Source: Flavobacteriales bacterium (GTDB lineage Bacteria; Bacteroidota; Bacteroidia; Flavobacteriales_D; Crocinitomicaceae). From it: a stretch of DNA of 64,000 nucleotides. The notes beneath the pieces were generated by a model. That model did not search any database and was not told the DNA's origin. It was given only the letters and a program-made list of their open reading frames with translations. Shown here piece by piece: positions 1 to 11,247 of this stretch. The stretch spans positions 1 to 64,000 of the forward strand of contig CANGJM010000015.1 in NCBI GenBank assembly GCA_947454525.1, in the 5' to 3' direction. Every line of letters starts with the position of its first letter. Within the stretch, counting starts at the first letter, position 1. The position numbers were made by a program, and so were the translations under genes.

Positions 1-3000
1 CAAACACAGCGACAGCGATTGTTAACTCATCTACAGGATCAGTAACAGGAGTAAGCGCAGGAACAGCGACAATCACATACACATATACAAACTCAAACAA
101 CTGTACAAACACAGCGACAGCAGTAGTAACAGTAAATGCATTGCCAACAGTAGCAGCAATCACAGGAGCAACGAATGTATGTTCTGGATTAACTACGCAA
201 TTGGCTTCAGCAACTACAGGTGGTACTTGGTCAACAAGTAACGCAGCAGTGGCATCTGTTTCTACTACAGGTGTTGTAACAGGATTAACTGCAGGAACAA
301 CGACAATCACTTACACTGTAACAAATGTAAATGGATGTACTAGTTCAGTTTCAGCAACGGTAACAATCAACGCTGGAACAACTGCCTCTATTACTGCAGC
401 AGGTGCAACAAGCTTCTGCCAAGGTGGTAGTGTAACATTAGCAGCGAATACAGGTGCTTCTTACTTATGGTCAAATGGTGCACAAACACAAAACATTACG
501 GTAACTGCAGGTGGTTCTTACTACGTAACAGTTACAAATGCAAGTGGATGTTCAGCAACTTCAACAGCTACAACGGTAACTGTGAATCCATTACCAACAG
601 TAGCCGCAATCACTGGTGCAACAAACGTATGTTCTGGATTAACAACTCAATTAGCTTCAGCAACAACAGGTGGTACTTGGTCAACAAGTAACGCAGCGGT
701 TGCAACAGTTAGTGCAACAGGAGTTGTAACAGGAGTTACTGCAGGAAACGTAACAATTACCTACACAGTAACGAATGCTAACGGATGTACGAATACAGCA
801 ACTGCAACAGTAAACGTGAATGCTGGAACAACAGCATCTATCACGGCAGGTGGTGTTACAACGTTCTGTCAAGGAGCTAACGTTGTGTTAACTGCGAATG
901 CAGGTTCAACATACCTTTGGTCAAATGGCGCACAAACACAAAGCATTACAGTTACAGCAGGTGGTTCTTACTACGTAACAGTAACAAATGCTAGTGGATG
1001 TTCAGCTACATCAACAGCAACGACAGTAACAGTGAATCCATTACCAACAGTAGCAGCAATCACTGGAGCAACAAATGTATGTTCCGGATTGACAACACAA
1101 TTAGCAACAGCAACAACAGGTGGTACTTGGTCATCAAGTAACACAGCAGTAGCAACTGTAAGTTCTACAGGTGTTGTTTCTGGTTTAGTTGCGGGTAACG
1201 TTACAATTACTTACACGGTGACTAATACTAACGGTTGTACTTCAAGTGCAACAGCAAGTGTGAATGTAAATGCTGGAACTACAGCATCGATCACAGCAGG
1301 TGGCGCAACAACATTCTGTCAAGGTGGAAGTGTAACATTAACAGCAAACGTAGGTGCTTCTTACTTGTGGTCAAATGGTGCTCAAACACAAACAATCACA
1401 GTAACAACTGGAGGTTCTTACTATGTAACAGTTACAAATGCAAGTGGATGTTCCGCAACATCAGCTGCAACAACCGTAACGGTGAATCCATTACCAGTAG
1501 CAACAATCGTTGCAAACGGACCAACGTCATTCTGTCAAGGAGGAAGCGTTACCTTAACTGCTGGAACGGGAGCATCTTACGCATGGAGCAACGGTGCAAC
1601 TACACAATCTATTAACGTAACAACTTCAGGTACATATTCAGTAACATTGACAAACGCAAGCGGATGTACAGCAACTTCATTACCAGTAGCTGTAACAATT
1701 TTCGCTACACCTACAGCGACAATCACAGCTGCAGGAGCAACAACGTTCTGTCAAGGTGGTAACGTAACATTGAATGCAAACGCAGGATCTGGTTACTCTT
1801 ACCAATGGAATAACAATACAAATAACCAATCATTGGTAGTATCAACTGCAGGTTCATATACCGTAACAGTAACTGATGCTAATGGATGTTCAGCAACTTC
1901 TACAGCAACAGTGGTTACAGTGAATGCATTACCAACGGCAAATGCGATCACAGGAACAACTTCAGTATGTGTTGGTTCAACAACAACATTGGCGACAACA
2001 AGCTTGAATCCAACTTGGTCAACTTCAAATTCAGCAGTAGCTGTCGTAAGTGCGACCGGAGTTGTAACAGGTGTGACTGCTGGAACAGCAACAATCACTT
2101 ACAGCATGACAAATGCGAATGGTTGTTCAAATACAGCGTCAACAACTGTAACAGTGAATCCATTACCAACTGCAACAATCGCTTCAATTGGTAACACAAC
2201 ATTCTGTCAAGGTGGAAGTGTAACCTTGTTGGCTGCGAATGCACCAGCAGGATCAACGTATGCTTACCAATGGAACTTGAATGGAACGGCAGTGGTAGGA
2301 GCAACAGCAAATACATACGTAGCTTCAACTTCTGGAAACTATACAGTAACGATAACAGCTAACAACATCTGTACGGCAACATCTGCCGCTACAACCGTAA
2401 CAGTGAATGCATTGCCGATCTTGGCTGCTAATACGGGTTCTGCTTCAGTTTGTCAAGGTTCAACAACAACATTGGCGAATGCACAAACAGGTGGTTCTTG
2501 GTCAAGTGCAAATAATGCAATTGCAACAATCAATCCTTCAACTGGTCTTGTGACAGGTGTTGATGCAGGAACGGTAGCATTGACTTACACGTATACAAAC
2601 GCTAACGGATGTACGAATACAGTGAATACAAACTTCACAGTGAACGCGCTTCCAACATCAGCAATTACTGCGAATGGACCTACGACATTCTGCCAAGGTG
2701 GAAATGTAACCTTAACAGCAAGTACAGGAACAGCTTACTTATGGAGTACAGGAGCAACAACAGCGTCTATCGTTGCAAGTGCATCTGGAAACTATGTAGT
2801 GACAGTAACAAACGCAAATGGTTGTTCTGCAGTTTCAGCGCCAATCACGGTTACCGTGAACGCTTTACCTGTAGCAACAGTTACTGCAAATAACGCAACA
2901 ACTTTCTGTGCAGGTGGTAGCGTGACATTGGTAGCATCAACCGGAGCTTCTTACTTATGGAGCAACGGAGCAATTACTCAAAGCATCACTGTTACGACAG

Positions 3001-6000
3001 CTGGTACTTACTCTGTAATTGTTACAAATGCGGCTGGATGTAGCGCAACATCAGCAGGAACTGTGGTAACAGTGAATGCATTGCCAACTCCAACAATTAC
3101 AGCGAGTGGTGCAACTACATTCTGTCAAGGTACAAATGTGACGTTGACAGCAAGTGCAGCAGCATCTTACTTATGGAGTTCTGGTGAAACGACTCAATCA
3201 ATCATCGCAAACGTTGATGGACCTTACTCAGTAACGGTTATTAACGCTAATGGATGTCAAGCAACTTCAGCTAACACGAACTTGGTAGTTTATCCATTAC
3301 CAACAGTGGCAGCGATTACAGGTGCCAATGCAGTTTGTGAAGGATCAACAGTTGTTCTTGCAACAACAACAACAGGTGGTACTTGGACATCAAGCAACAA
3401 TGCTGCGGCAACAATCAGTTCAACTGGTGTTGTGACAGGTATTGCAGCTGGTAACGCAATGTTGACTTACACAGTAACCAATGCAAATGGATGTTCTAAC
3501 TCAGTAACTGCAGCAATGACAGTGAATGCTGGAACTACAGCGACAATATCAGCTTCTGGAACTACAACGTTCTGTGCTGGTGGAAGCGTGACATTGACAG
3601 CAAGTCCAGGTGCTTCATATATGTGGAACACTGGTGACTTGACACCAAGCATCACGGTTTCAACTGCAGGTTCATACTACGTGAATGTAACGAACGCTTC
3701 AGGTTGTACAGCAACTTCAGCTTCAACTCAAGTAATTGTGAATCCACTACCGGTTGTTACAGCAATCACTGGTTCAACAGAAGTGTGTATTGGAGCAACG
3801 ACACAATTAGCAGATGCAACAACAGGTGGAGTTTGGTCTTCATCTAACAATAACGTAGCAACGGTTGACGCAGCTGGATTAGTAACTTCGGTAACTGCTG
3901 GTTCATCAATCATTACTTACACAGTAACAAATGCAAACGGATGTACGTCAAGTGTATCTGCAACAGTGAATGTGAATGCATTGCCTTCAGCTTCTATTGC
4001 AGCTAACGGTTCGACAACATTCTGTGCAGGTGGTTCTGTGACTTTAGTTGCAACGGCTGGTACAAACTACTTATGGAACAACGGACAAATTACACAAAGT
4101 ATCACAGTTGATACAGCGGGTACATACTTTACAACCGTAACAAATGCTGCTGGATGTTCAGCGAACTCAAATGCAATCACTGTAACGGTGAACGCACTAC
4201 CAACAGCGGTGGTTACTGCAAATGGTCCAACAACGTTCTGTCAAGGTAACAACGTGTTACTTACAGCAACAGGTGGAACAAGCTACGTGTGGTCAACAGG
4301 TGCGACGACTCAGTCAATCTTGGTGTCAACAAGTGAAAACATTCAAGTAGACGTTACAAACGCTAATGGATGTACTTCAGCAGCAGCAAACACAATCGTA
4401 ACGGTTCTTCCAGTAACGGTAGCAACAATTACAGCGAATGGACCAACAGCAATTTGTTTAGGTACGAACGTAACGTTGTCTGCAACAGCAGGAGCTGGTT
4501 TGACTTACTTATGGAGTAACGGTGTAACTACTGCTACAACTCAAAACATTACAGTAAGCAACGCTGGAACTTATACAGTGACGGTAACAAATGCTTCAGG
4601 ATGTTCATCAACAGCTACTCAAACAGTAACAGTGAATGCAAACCCAGCGGTAACAGTTACTGCTAACGGACCGACATTGTTCTGTCAAGGTGGAAGTGTT
4701 ACATTAACAGCAACGGGTGCTGCTTCTTACCTTTGGAATACGGGAGATTTCACTTCAAGTATCACGGTAAGTACAGCAGGTAGCTACTTTGTAGTTGGTA
4801 CAAGTGCAGCAGGTTGTGAAACAACTTCAGCAACAACTGTAATCACAACGAGTACAATTCCAGCAGTAGCAGCAATTACTGGAGCAAACAATGTGTGTGA
4901 AGGTGGTACAATCAACTTGACAAGTTCTACAATCAACGGAACATGGACAAGTACAAACAACTTCATTGCAACTGTTTCTAACTCAGGAATCGTAACTGGT
5001 CTGAACGCTGGTACAACAACGATTACTTACACAGTAACAAATGGTGCATGTTCGAATTCAGCAACTGCTGTAGTGAATGTATTGAACAACCCAGTTGTTC
5101 CAATCATTACTGCAAGTGGTGCCACGACAATGTGTCCTGGTGGAACGGTAATCTTGTTCGCTTCAAATGGCGCTAACTACCAATGGTCAAATGGACCAAC
5201 AACACCGTTCATTACAGTTAATCAATCTGGTGATTACTCTGTGACAGTAACGAATGCTAGTGGATGTTCTGCTACTTCATTACCAATCAACGTATTCATC
5301 GGTGATAATACAAATCCAGTAATCGTTCCTGCAGCGAACATTACAATGGCTCCTAACTTCGGATGTGATGCAATTGGAGTGAATTTAGGAACACCAGTAG
5401 CAACTGACAACTGTTCAGTGGCAACGGTATCCAATAATGCACCAGCGATCTTCCCATTAGGATTAACAACGGTAACTTGGACAGTAGTCGATGGATCAGG
5501 AAATACTTCAACAGCAACACAATTAGTGAATGTGGTTGATAACATCCTTCCAACGATCAATGTGAACGATATCACAGTAATCGTAAACGATAACGGTTCA
5601 ACAACAATTACATTCAATGATGTAGATGGTGGAACAACTGATAACTGTGGAATCGCATCGATGACATTAAGTCAATACACGTTCGGATGTGCTGATATCG
5701 GTGATAACTCAATCACGGTAACAGTAACAGATAACAACGGAAATGTAGCTACAACGACAATCCTTGTGACTGTTGTAACGTCTGGAACAGATACAGACAA
5801 CGATGGTTCGTTGAATGCATGTGACTCAGATGATGACGGTGACGGAATCAATGATGTAGATGAAGTAGTTGGTGATACAGACGGAGATGGAATTCCTAAC
5901 AGTTTGGATTCTGACGATGATGGAGACGGTATCCCATCAGTAATTGAAGGAACAGAAGATATCGATGGAGATGGAATTCCTAACTACTTAGATTCAGATA

Positions 6001-6389
6001 GTGATGGAGACGGAATCAGCGATGACTTCGAATGGGACTTCGGTGGACTTGGTGAAGCTGGTCAAGATTGTGACAACGATGGTGTGTACGACTTCTTAGA
6101 TACAGATCTTTGTGGACCGGTTATTCCAGAAGCATTTACTCCAAACGGAAATGGCTTCAACGATAACTTCGTGATCCCAGGAATTGAAGGATACAAAACT
6201 CGTTCAGTGTCAATTTACAGCCGCTACGGAACACTTGTATATGAAAGCAGTGAGTACAACAACGATTGGAATGGTACTTTATTGAATTCATCTACACAAG
6301 TTCCAGATGGTACTTATTATTACATCTTCACTTTCGATAATGGAGTAGTAGTAAATGGATATGTTTACATCAACCGCGTTCAAAAATAA
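1..6389 (+). CDS. Giant repeat adhesin, T9SS type B sorting domain (5' truncated)
   Basis: The reading frame is open from base 3 of the window with no start, so the N-terminus lies upstream; the first in-frame start-like codon (TTG at 141) is internal. More than 2100 residues are visible. They alternate two Ig-like modules: a BIG2-like one (VCxGxTTxLA...GTWSSSN, 8 complete copies plus a partial at the left edge) and one beginning [13 protein letters not shown] with YLWSNG and VTVTNASGC (15 copies). After these come two HYR-like modules (about 5310-5790), an Asp-rich thrombospondin-type-3-like calcium-binding stretch (about 5790-6110, repeated DGDGI) and a C-terminal CHU_C/gliding-associated domain (from [10 protein letters not shown] to the end), the signal for T9SS type B export and anchoring. 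Domain order resembles SprB-class surface adhesins. It is followed 21 bp later by PorP/SprF, the usual partner of such proteins. Function as an adhesin is inferred; its ligand is unknown. Confidence 0.9.
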   Translation, partial: NTATAIVNSSTGSVTGVSAGTATITYTYTNSNNCTNTATAVVTVNALPTVAAITGATNVCSGLTTQLASATTGGTWSTSNAAVASVSTTGVVTGLTAGTTTITYTVTNVNGCTSSVSATVTINAGTTASITAAGATSFCQGGSVTLAANTGASYLWSNGAQTQNITVTAGGSYYVTVTNASGCSATSTATTVTVNPLPTVAAITGATNVCSGLTTQLASATTGGTWSTSNAAVATVSATGVVTGVTAGNVTITYTVTNANGCTNTATATVNVNAGTTASITAGGVTTFCQGANVVLTANAGSTYLWSNGAQTQSITVTAGGSYYVTVTNASGCSATSTATTVTVNPLPTVAAITGATNVCSGLTTQLATATTGGTWSSSNTAVATVSSTGVVSGLVAGNVTITYTVTNTNGCTSSATASVNVNAGTTASITAGGATTFCQGGSVTLTANVGASYLWSNGAQTQTITVTTGGSYYVTVTNASGCSATSAATTVTVNPLPVATIVANGPTSFCQGGSVTLTAGTGASYAWSNGATTQSINVTTSGTYSVTLTNASGCTATSLPVAVTIFATPTATITAAGATTFCQGGNVTLNANAGSGYSYQWNNNTNNQSLVVSTAGSYTVTVTDANGCSATSTATVVTVNALPTANAITGTTSVCVGSTTTLATTSLNPTWSTSNSAVAVVSATGVVTGVTAGTATITYSMTNANGCSNTASTTVTVNPLPTATIASIGNTTFCQGGSVTLLAANAPAGSTYAYQWNLNGTAVVGATANTYVASTSGNYTVTITANNICTATSAATTVTVNALPILAANTGSASVCQGSTTTLANAQTGGSWSSANNAIATINPSTGLVTGVDAGTVALTYTYTNANGCTNTVNTNFTVNALPTSAITANGPTTFCQGGNVTLTASTGTAYLWSTGATTASIVASASGNYVVTVTNANGCSAVSAPITVTVNALPVATVTANNATTFCAGGSVTLVASTGASYLWSNGAITQSITVTTAGTYSVIVTNAAGCSATSAGTVVTVNALPTPTITASGATTFCQGTNVTLTASAAASYLWSSGETTQSIIANVDGPYSVTVINANGCQATSANTNLVVYPLPTVAAITGANAVCEGSTVVLATTTTGGTWTSSNNAAATISSTGVVTGIAAGNAMLTYTVTNANGCSNSVTAAMTVNAGTTATISASGTTTFCAGGSVTLTASPGASYMWNTGDLTPSITVSTAGSYYVNVTNASGCTATSASTQVIVNPLPVVTAITGSTEVCIGATTQLADATTGGVWSSSNNNVATVDAAGLVTSVTAGSSIITYTVTNANGCTSSVSATVNVNALPSASIAANGSTTFCAGGSVTLVATAGTNYLWNNGQITQSITVDTAGTYFTTVTNAAGCSANSNAITVTVNALPTAVVTANGPTTFCQGNNVLLTATGGTSYVWSTGATTQSILVSTSENIQVDVTNANGCTSAAANTIVTVLPVTVATITANGPTAICLGTNVTLSATAGAGLTYLWSNGVTTATTQNITVSNAGTYTVTVTNASGCSSTATQTVTVNANPAVTVTANGPTLFCQGGSVTLTATGAASYLWNTGDFTSSITVSTAGSYFVVGTSAAGCETTSATTVITTSTIPAVAAITGANNVCEGGTINLTSSTINGTWTSTNNFIATVSNSGIVTGLNAGTTTITYTVTNGACSNSATAVVNVLNNPVVPIITASGATTMCPGGTVILFASNGANYQWSNGPTTPFITVNQSGDYSVTVTNASGCSATSLPINVFIGDNTNPVIVPAANITMAPNFGCDAIGVNLGTPVATDNCSVATVSNNAPAIFPLGLTTVTWTVVDGSGNTSTATQLVNVVDNILPTINVNDITVIVNDNGSTTITFNDVDGGTTDNCGIASMTLSQYTFGCADIGDNSITVTVTDNNGNVATTTILVTVVTSGTDTDNDGSLNACDSDDDGDGINDVDEVVGDTDGDGIPNSLDSDDDGDGIPSVIEGTEDIDGDGIPNYLDSDSDGDGISDDFEWDFGGLGEAGQDCDNDGVYDFLDTDLCGPVIPEAFTPNGNGFNDNFVIPGIEGYKTRSVSIYSRYGTLVYESSEYNNDWNGTLLNSSTQVPDGTYYYIFTFDNGVVVNGYVYINRVQK
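141..1490 (+). repeat. Three tandem 450-bp coding repeats
   Basis: Units begin at 141, 591 and 1041 and end at 1490, each exactly 450 bp (150 codons: one BIG2-like plus one Ig-like module). They are nearly identical at the DNA level, for example [16 protein letters not shown] in all three. Later modules are much more diverged, so these three look recently duplicated or homogenised. Confidence 0.85.
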
Positions 6390-6410
6390 AATTCATAGAT
6401 AACAATTGAT

Positions 6411-7331
6411 ATGAAAAAGACAAATAGCATAATCGTCGCATTAGGAATTGTAATAGCTTCTTTTCAAGCGCTAGGACAAGACCCAAACTATAGACAAAAT
6501 CAGTTCAATGCGCTGATGCTGAATCCTGCTCAAGCAGGGGCAAATTCTTACAACGATATCTCCACCCTCGCGAATGCGCAGTGGGGTGGATTTAAAGGAG
6601 CGCCGAAAACAATGACACTATCCGGAAACTTTAACATACTAAAGAATTTTGGTTTAGGCGCTACCTTGTTGCAGGATGAATTAGGCCCAGTGAAAACAAC
6701 TCAATTTGCCATCAATGGTGCATACCATTTGAAATTGTCAAATACATGGAGATTGTCTCTTGGACTTCGTGCGATTGCAGGTAATACAAGTGTTAACTTA
6801 ACAGATTTGATTACCACACAACCGTTTGACCCGGACATGATGTCGAACCTAACAACAGGTTTAACATTCAACGCTGGTTGGGGTGTGTTATTGTATCATA
6901 AAAACTTCTTTGTAGGTGCGGCTCAACCACGTGTTGGTAAAATGGACTTCCTTGACAGAAACATGTTATTATATGTTGACAATCGCGGTGGATACCTTGG
7001 TTACATGGGTGGAACAATTCCTTTGAACGCAACTTGGCAATTACGTCCAAACGTTGTTGCGAGATATATGGAAGGTTTACCTTGGACAGTAGATTTAAAT
7101 GCAATCATGAGCCATAAAATGGGCTTAGATTTCGGCGTAAGCTATCAGTTAAATAGTGCGATTGGTGGAATAGTTGGTTATGATATCAATAACCGTTTCT
7201 ACTTAGGTTACTCTTATACTTTCCCAATGTCAAACGTAAATAAAGTGAGCGTTCAGTCTCACGAAATCGCTCTACGTTGGAAATTCAATAATAACACAAG
7301 TCGTTGTCAAGGACCTCGTTTCTTCAACTGA
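6411..7331 (+). CDS. PorP/SprF family T9SS outer-membrane protein
   Basis: A 306-residue protein with a signal peptide (about residues 1-22) followed by the family hallmark FNALMLNPAQAG (about 32-43), then an amphipathic beta-rich barrel ending in an aromatic-rich C-terminal strand region. PorP/SprF proteins are outer-membrane partners of T9SS that assist export or anchoring of a cognate type B adhesin; in Flavobacterium johnsoniae SprF is needed for SprB. It lies 21 bp downstream of the giant type B adhesin and 17 bp upstream of the OmpA-family gene, so the three probably form one operon and this protein is probably dedicated to that adhesin (inference). Confidence 0.9.
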   Translation: MKKTNSIIVALGIVIASFQALGQDPNYRQNQFNALMLNPAQAGANSYNDISTLANAQWGGFKGAPKTMTLSGNFNILKNFGLGATLLQDELGPVKTTQFAINGAYHLKLSNTWRLSLGLRAIAGNTSVNLTDLITTQPFDPDMMSNLTTGLTFNAGWGVLLYHKNFFVGAAQPRVGKMDFLDRNMLLYVDNRGGYLGYMGGTIPLNATWQLRPNVVARYMEGLPWTVDLNAIMSHKMGLDFGVSYQLNSAIGGIVGYDINNRFYLGYSYTFPMSNVNKVSVQSHEIALRWKFNNNTSRCQGPRFFN

Positions 7332-7348
7332 TAAATAGACACTAGCTG

Positions 7349-9298
7349 ATGCGCTTCGTTTTAACCACCATTCTTGTTTTTCTTGCTGCAGGGTCAATCT
7401 TTGGACAGTATGATGTACAATTAACGCCTGCTTGTTTCAATACATCTTTTGATGATTTTGGAACAAGAAAAATAGGAGATAAACTGTATGTCTTGTCTGC
7501 TTCGAAAGATCCGTGTGAGGACATCATGATGGATCCGTACACCAAAAAACCATATTCTGATTTATATGAGGTTGATGGATGTAAAACGAAGGACGCGAAA
7601 TTAATGAGCGCTGAAACGAAAGGTTTACTCAACGTCAATTCATGTTACTTTGATGGACCAATAAGTTCAAATGCAGCTGGTAATCTTTTGTTCTTTACCA
7701 ACAATTTTGGATCAAATGAATATGAGAAATTAACGATTCATTATTCAACTAAGAATGATAAAGGGGAGTGGAGCAAACCGATTCCAGTACCGTTTAATAA
7801 CGATAATTTCAATGTAACGCATCCATTTTATGATGAGAAGAACAAAGTGCTTTACTTTGCTTCTGACATGCCTGGAGGATTAGGAGGAATGGACATCTAT
7901 CGTGCAAATTTCGATGGAAAAAAATTCGGTGATAAAGAATTGGTACGTTATGTCAATTCTAAAGGTCATGATTGCTTCCCACTCATGTTCGACAATAAAC
8001 TTTACTTTACCTCAAACGCGTTCACTACAATTGGTGGTTATGACCTTTTTGTGATGGAAAACTTCGAAGTCAAAAATATGGGAGAGAAATTTAACTCCAA
8101 ATATGATGACTTAGCGATTATGTTCAACGACAAAAAATCGGGTTACATTACATCAAATCGTGCAAACAATGGTGTGACAGATGATATTTACGAGTTCAAG
8201 TTAATCGACCTTTTTGTAGATGTTCAATTGGCTTACGTTGTAAAGGATAAAAATTCGGGTGAAGCCATAGCAGACGTTTCTGTAAAAGTCGTGGATGATT
8301 CAACTGGATTGATTCTTTTCCAAGGAACAACGGATGAATTGGGTAGTTTCCTACAAACACTGGATAGTATTCCATTGAATGCTGTGAGAAAACTTAAAAT
8401 ATCCATGGAAAAAGATGGATACGTATCCAAAGATGTTGAGTTCTCTATTACTGCCAAAGACACCAACAAAATTAATGTTGCTGATCTAGTGGATTTAAAT
8501 CTTGAGCCACTTTCAATTGATATGATCATCAATGAATTACTCGGACTTAAATCGATCTATTACGATTTCGATAAAGCTGATTTAAGACAAGACGCCATTA
8601 TCGAATTGGATAAGGTAGTGTCATTCATGAATAAACATGCGAAAATTGAAATTGAATTAGGTTCGCATACCGACTGTCGTGGACCAAAAATTTACAACTT
8701 AGATTTATCAAATCGTCGTGCCTTATCTGCTGCGAATTACATCAAAGCTCGTATTTCTAATCCAGACCGAATCTCTTACAAAGGATACGGCGAGACAATG
8801 ATGAAAGTCGATTGTCCATGTGAAGGAAGAGTACGTTCTAAATGTTCTGAAGAGGAAAACCAATTAAATCGTCGCACAGAGTTCACGATTAAAAGTTTGA
8901 ATATTTCAACAGGAGGTAAAAATGTGAAGCCAAAAGTTGGTGTCGCTTTGCCATCTGAGGGTAACCGTAACTTTACATTTAATGCGGACGATCAAGCGGA
9001 TTTCCGAATTACACCAATTGAAACAGAACCTAATGGCGTTATTTTCCGTGTTCAAGTTGAATCTAGCATTGCTCAGATTCCGAATGCAACCGTGAAATAC
9101 AAAACGCAGGATGTTTACGAATACCAACAAGACAATGCATTCAAATATTGTTTAGGTGGTGCTTTCAAAACATTGAAGGAGGCTGTAGCATTCCAAGACA
9201 AAATGCGTCAAAATGGATATGCACAAGCATTCGTTATTGCGTTTGATAACGGAAAACGAATCACTATTGAGCAAGCGAAGAAGTTGACAAAAGAATAG
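7349..9298 (+). CDS. OmpA-family protein with PD40 propeller repeats
   Basis: 649 residues. A signal peptide (about 1-19) is followed by WD40/PD40-like strands with motifs such as LYFASDMPGGLGGMDIY and LYFTSN (about 100-260), a carboxypeptidase-regulatory-like beta sandwich (about 290-370), and an OmpA peptidoglycan-binding domain (about 395-520) with YYDFDKADLR and SHTDCRG. A C-terminal stretch (about 560-649) looks SPOR-like, but weakly. This is the architecture of the third gene in many Bacteroidetes adhesin-PorP-OmpA clusters; it is related to PorE/SprE-type proteins but has no visible TPR segment. It probably anchors the surface complex to peptidoglycan. Last gene of the predicted three-gene operon. 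Confidence 0.88.
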   Translation: MRFVLTTILVFLAAGSIFGQYDVQLTPACFNTSFDDFGTRKIGDKLYVLSASKDPCEDIMMDPYTKKPYSDLYEVDGCKTKDAKLMSAETKGLLNVNSCYFDGPISSNAAGNLLFFTNNFGSNEYEKLTIHYSTKNDKGEWSKPIPVPFNNDNFNVTHPFYDEKNKVLYFASDMPGGLGGMDIYRANFDGKKFGDKELVRYVNSKGHDCFPLMFDNKLYFTSNAFTTIGGYDLFVMENFEVKNMGEKFNSKYDDLAIMFNDKKSGYITSNRANNGVTDDIYEFKLIDLFVDVQLAYVVKDKNSGEAIADVSVKVVDDSTGLILFQGTTDELGSFLQTLDSIPLNAVRKLKISMEKDGYVSKDVEFSITAKDTNKINVADLVDLNLEPLSIDMIINELLGLKSIYYDFDKADLRQDAIIELDKVVSFMNKHAKIEIELGSHTDCRGPKIYNLDLSNRRALSAANYIKARISNPDRISYKGYGETMMKVDCPCEGRVRSKCSEEENQLNRRTEFTIKSLNISTGGKNVKPKVGVALPSEGNRNFTFNADDQADFRITPIETEPNGVIFRVQVESSIAQIPNATVKYKTQDVYEYQQDNAFKYCLGGAFKTLKEAVAFQDKMRQNGYAQAFVIAFDNGKRITIEQAKKLTKE

Positions 9299-9324
9299 TC
9301 AATTATATTCATTAATCTTCATTT

Positions 9325-10452
9325 GTGAAATCTAAATTACCGCATGTAGGGACAACCATCTTTTCGGTGATGTCTGCATTGGCAAATGAATGTCAAGCGA
9401 TTAACTTATCTCAAGGATTCCCAAATTTTCCAGTCGATCAACGTCTCATTTCTTTAATTCAAGAAAACTCTTTAACTAACGTTCATCAATATGCTCCGAT
9501 GACCGGAATAGTGGAGTTACGTGAACAAATAGTTCAAAAAATCAACCTACATTATCAACGTGAATTAGACCCAAGTAATGTTTTAATTACTGCGGGAGCA
9601 ACGCAAGCCATTTTTGCAACCATTCAAGCGTTGGTTCATCCAGGTGAAGAAGTGATCATTCTGGACCCTAGTTATGATTGTTACGAGAGTCCGGTCATAC
9701 TTTCAGGTGCAAAAGCGATTCGCATTCCACTTTCAGATAACTTCCTACCTGATTGGGACCACATCAGATCCAAGGTAAATCATCAAACGAAACTCATTAT
9801 CACCAATAATCCGCATAATCCAAGCGGCAGGGTATGGGATGATAGTGATTTTGTAGAATTACAAAACCTTCTCAATGATTTCCCGAACCTTTGGGTTTTA
9901 TCGGACGAAGTGTATGAATTCATATCCTTTGAAAAGAAGCATATTTCTGCGCATCAGATTGATGGATTGAAAGATCGATCTATTGTTGTTTCCTCTTTTG
10001 GGAAAACATTCCACATTACCGGATGGAAAATTGGGTATTTAACAGCACCGGATAAGGTGATGGCTGAAATTCATAAAGTTCATCAGTTTATGGTCTTTTC
10101 TGTCAATAGTCCAGCTCAAGCTGCGCTAGCATGTTACTTACCCGAAACCGACCTACATCAACTTGGAACCTTTTACCAGGAGAAAAGAGATTACTTCCGT
10201 GAGCAAATGTCTTCAAGTCGCTTTAAATTGCTCCCTTCAGATGGCTCTTATTTTCAAGTAGCCTCGTTTGAGAATATTTCTGATGAAACCGATGTCGAAT
10301 TTTGTAAACGCATGACCAAAGAATTTGGAGTAGCAAGTATTCCCCTCTCCGTTTTTAATGCAGATTTAGCAGATCGTAAACTGATTCGTTTCTGTTTTGC
10401 CAAAGACCAAGAAACGCTTTCTTCAGCAGCACAAAGATTATGCAAGATTTAA
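9325..10452 (+). CDS. PLP-dependent methionine aminotransferase (YbdL-like)
   Basis: 375 residues, fold-type I aminotransferase. INLSQGFPNF near the N-terminus, NNPHNPSG and the Schiff-base lysine in SFGKTFHITGWK (Lys227) are visible. The start is GTG; the N-terminal SKLPHVGTTIFSVMSALA matches the YbdL-type N-terminus, so starting at the later Met would remove conserved residues. Relatives transaminate methionine, aromatic or glutamine substrates with keto acids such as 4-methylthio-2-oxobutyrate. The stop overlaps the omega-amidase start by 13 bp, which strongly suggests a coupled glutamine transaminase/omega-amidase (methionine salvage) pathway. Exact substrate not determinable from sequence. 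Confidence 0.88.
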   Translation: MKSKLPHVGTTIFSVMSALANECQAINLSQGFPNFPVDQRLISLIQENSLTNVHQYAPMTGIVELREQIVQKINLHYQRELDPSNVLITAGATQAIFATIQALVHPGEEVIILDPSYDCYESPVILSGAKAIRIPLSDNFLPDWDHIRSKVNHQTKLIITNNPHNPSGRVWDDSDFVELQNLLNDFPNLWVLSDEVYEFISFEKKHISAHQIDGLKDRSIVVSSFGKTFHITGWKIGYLTAPDKVMAEIHKVHQFMVFSVNSPAQAALACYLPETDLHQLGTFYQEKRDYFREQMSSSRFKLLPSDGSYFQVASFENISDETDVEFCKRMTKEFGVASIPLSVFNADLADRKLIRFCFAKDQETLSSAAQRLCKI

Positions 10453-11213
10453 ACATCAGTATCATTCAATTCGATCAATCTTGGGAGAACATCTCGGAGA
10501 ATTATCAGCGAATTGAAAAGTTATTACCTCAAACAGAGGATGCTGATCTACTTGTTCTGCCAGAAATGTTCCATACGGGATTTTCCATGAACACCGACCT
10601 AGCCGATGAGTGGACGGATAATAAAGCGCTGAATGTGTTGAAAGAATGGTCAAGTAAATCAAATTCGGCGATTTACACCTCCTTGATGGTCCGTGAAAAT
10701 AATCAATTCTTTAACCGAGGAGTGTTTGTAGAACCTTCAGGTAACGTTTCTACCTATAACAAACGTAGGTCTTTTGGACTCGGAGGTGAAGACCAGATTT
10801 TCACGGAAGGAACAACCGAAACAATCGTAGAATATAAAGGCTGGAAAATAAATTTGCAAATTTGTTATGATTTGCGCTTCCCTGAGCTTATTCGCAATCG
10901 CATTGAGGGAAATGGACAATCTGCTTATGATGTACTCTTATATGTCGCTAATTGGCCAAAAAAACGCGTTCTTCATTGGTCCACCTTACTTCAAGCACGC
11001 GCCATCGAAAATCAATGCTACACAGTTGGTGTGAATCGCGTTGGTATTGATGGCAATGAAATCGTTTATCCAGGAGCCTCCGCGGTTTTTAATGGACTCG
11101 GTGCAACTTTATTGGAAATGGATAATCAGGAAGCTGTTCAAACACGTAAATTATCATACGCGGATTTAGAACAGTTGCGTATTCAATTGCCTTTTTTGAA
11201 GGATAGAAAATAG
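10440..11213 (+). CDS. Nitrilase-superfamily omega-amidase (YafV-like)
   Basis: 257 residues, the usual length for a single-domain carbon-nitrogen hydrolase. The catalytic triad is visible: Glu42 (LPEMFHTGF), Lys108 (YNKRRSFG) and Cys142 (ICYDLRFPE). YafV/Nit2-type omega-amidases hydrolyse alpha-ketoglutaramate or alpha-ketosuccinamate, the products formed when glutamine or asparagine act as amino donor to a transaminase. Its start lies inside the end of the upstream aminotransferase gene, giving translational coupling and a matching reaction sequence. Cytoplasmic: no signal peptide. Confidence 0.88.
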   Translation: MQDLNISIIQFDQSWENISENYQRIEKLLPQTEDADLLVLPEMFHTGFSMNTDLADEWTDNKALNVLKEWSSKSNSAIYTSLMVRENNQFFNRGVFVEPSGNVSTYNKRRSFGLGGEDQIFTEGTTETIVEYKGWKINLQICYDLRFPELIRNRIEGNGQSAYDVLLYVANWPKKRVLHWSTLLQARAIENQCYTVGVNRVGIDGNEIVYPGASAVFNGLGATLLEMDNQEAVQTRKLSYADLEQLRIQLPFLKDRK

Positions 11214-11225
11214 TTTGTATATTTG
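11195..11225 (+). promoter_or_regulatory. Bacteroidetes-type promoter, TTTG-N19-TATATTTG
   Basis: TTTG at 11195-11198, a 19-bp spacer, and TATATTTG at 11218-11225 match the Bacteroidetes -33/-7 consensus on both elements. The start codon of the next gene follows 22 nt after the -7 box. This is the best-formed promoter I see in the window. Confidence 0.6.
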
Positions 11226-11247
11226 ATAACAAGAAAAAAGAAATAAA

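Noticed and set aside
141..143. TTG as the start codon of the giant adhesin
   Set aside because: The frame is open upstream to base 3 with the same repeat pattern, so the gene is truncated by the window edge.
1799..2098. Long antisense frames within the repeat adhesin and similar genes
   Set aside because: They arise from the biased, repetitive codon pattern of the Thr/Val/Ala-rich sense strand.
141..5300. Repeat array as a CRISPR-like structure
   Set aside because: Repeats are long, in frame and encode Ig-like domains with no spacers.
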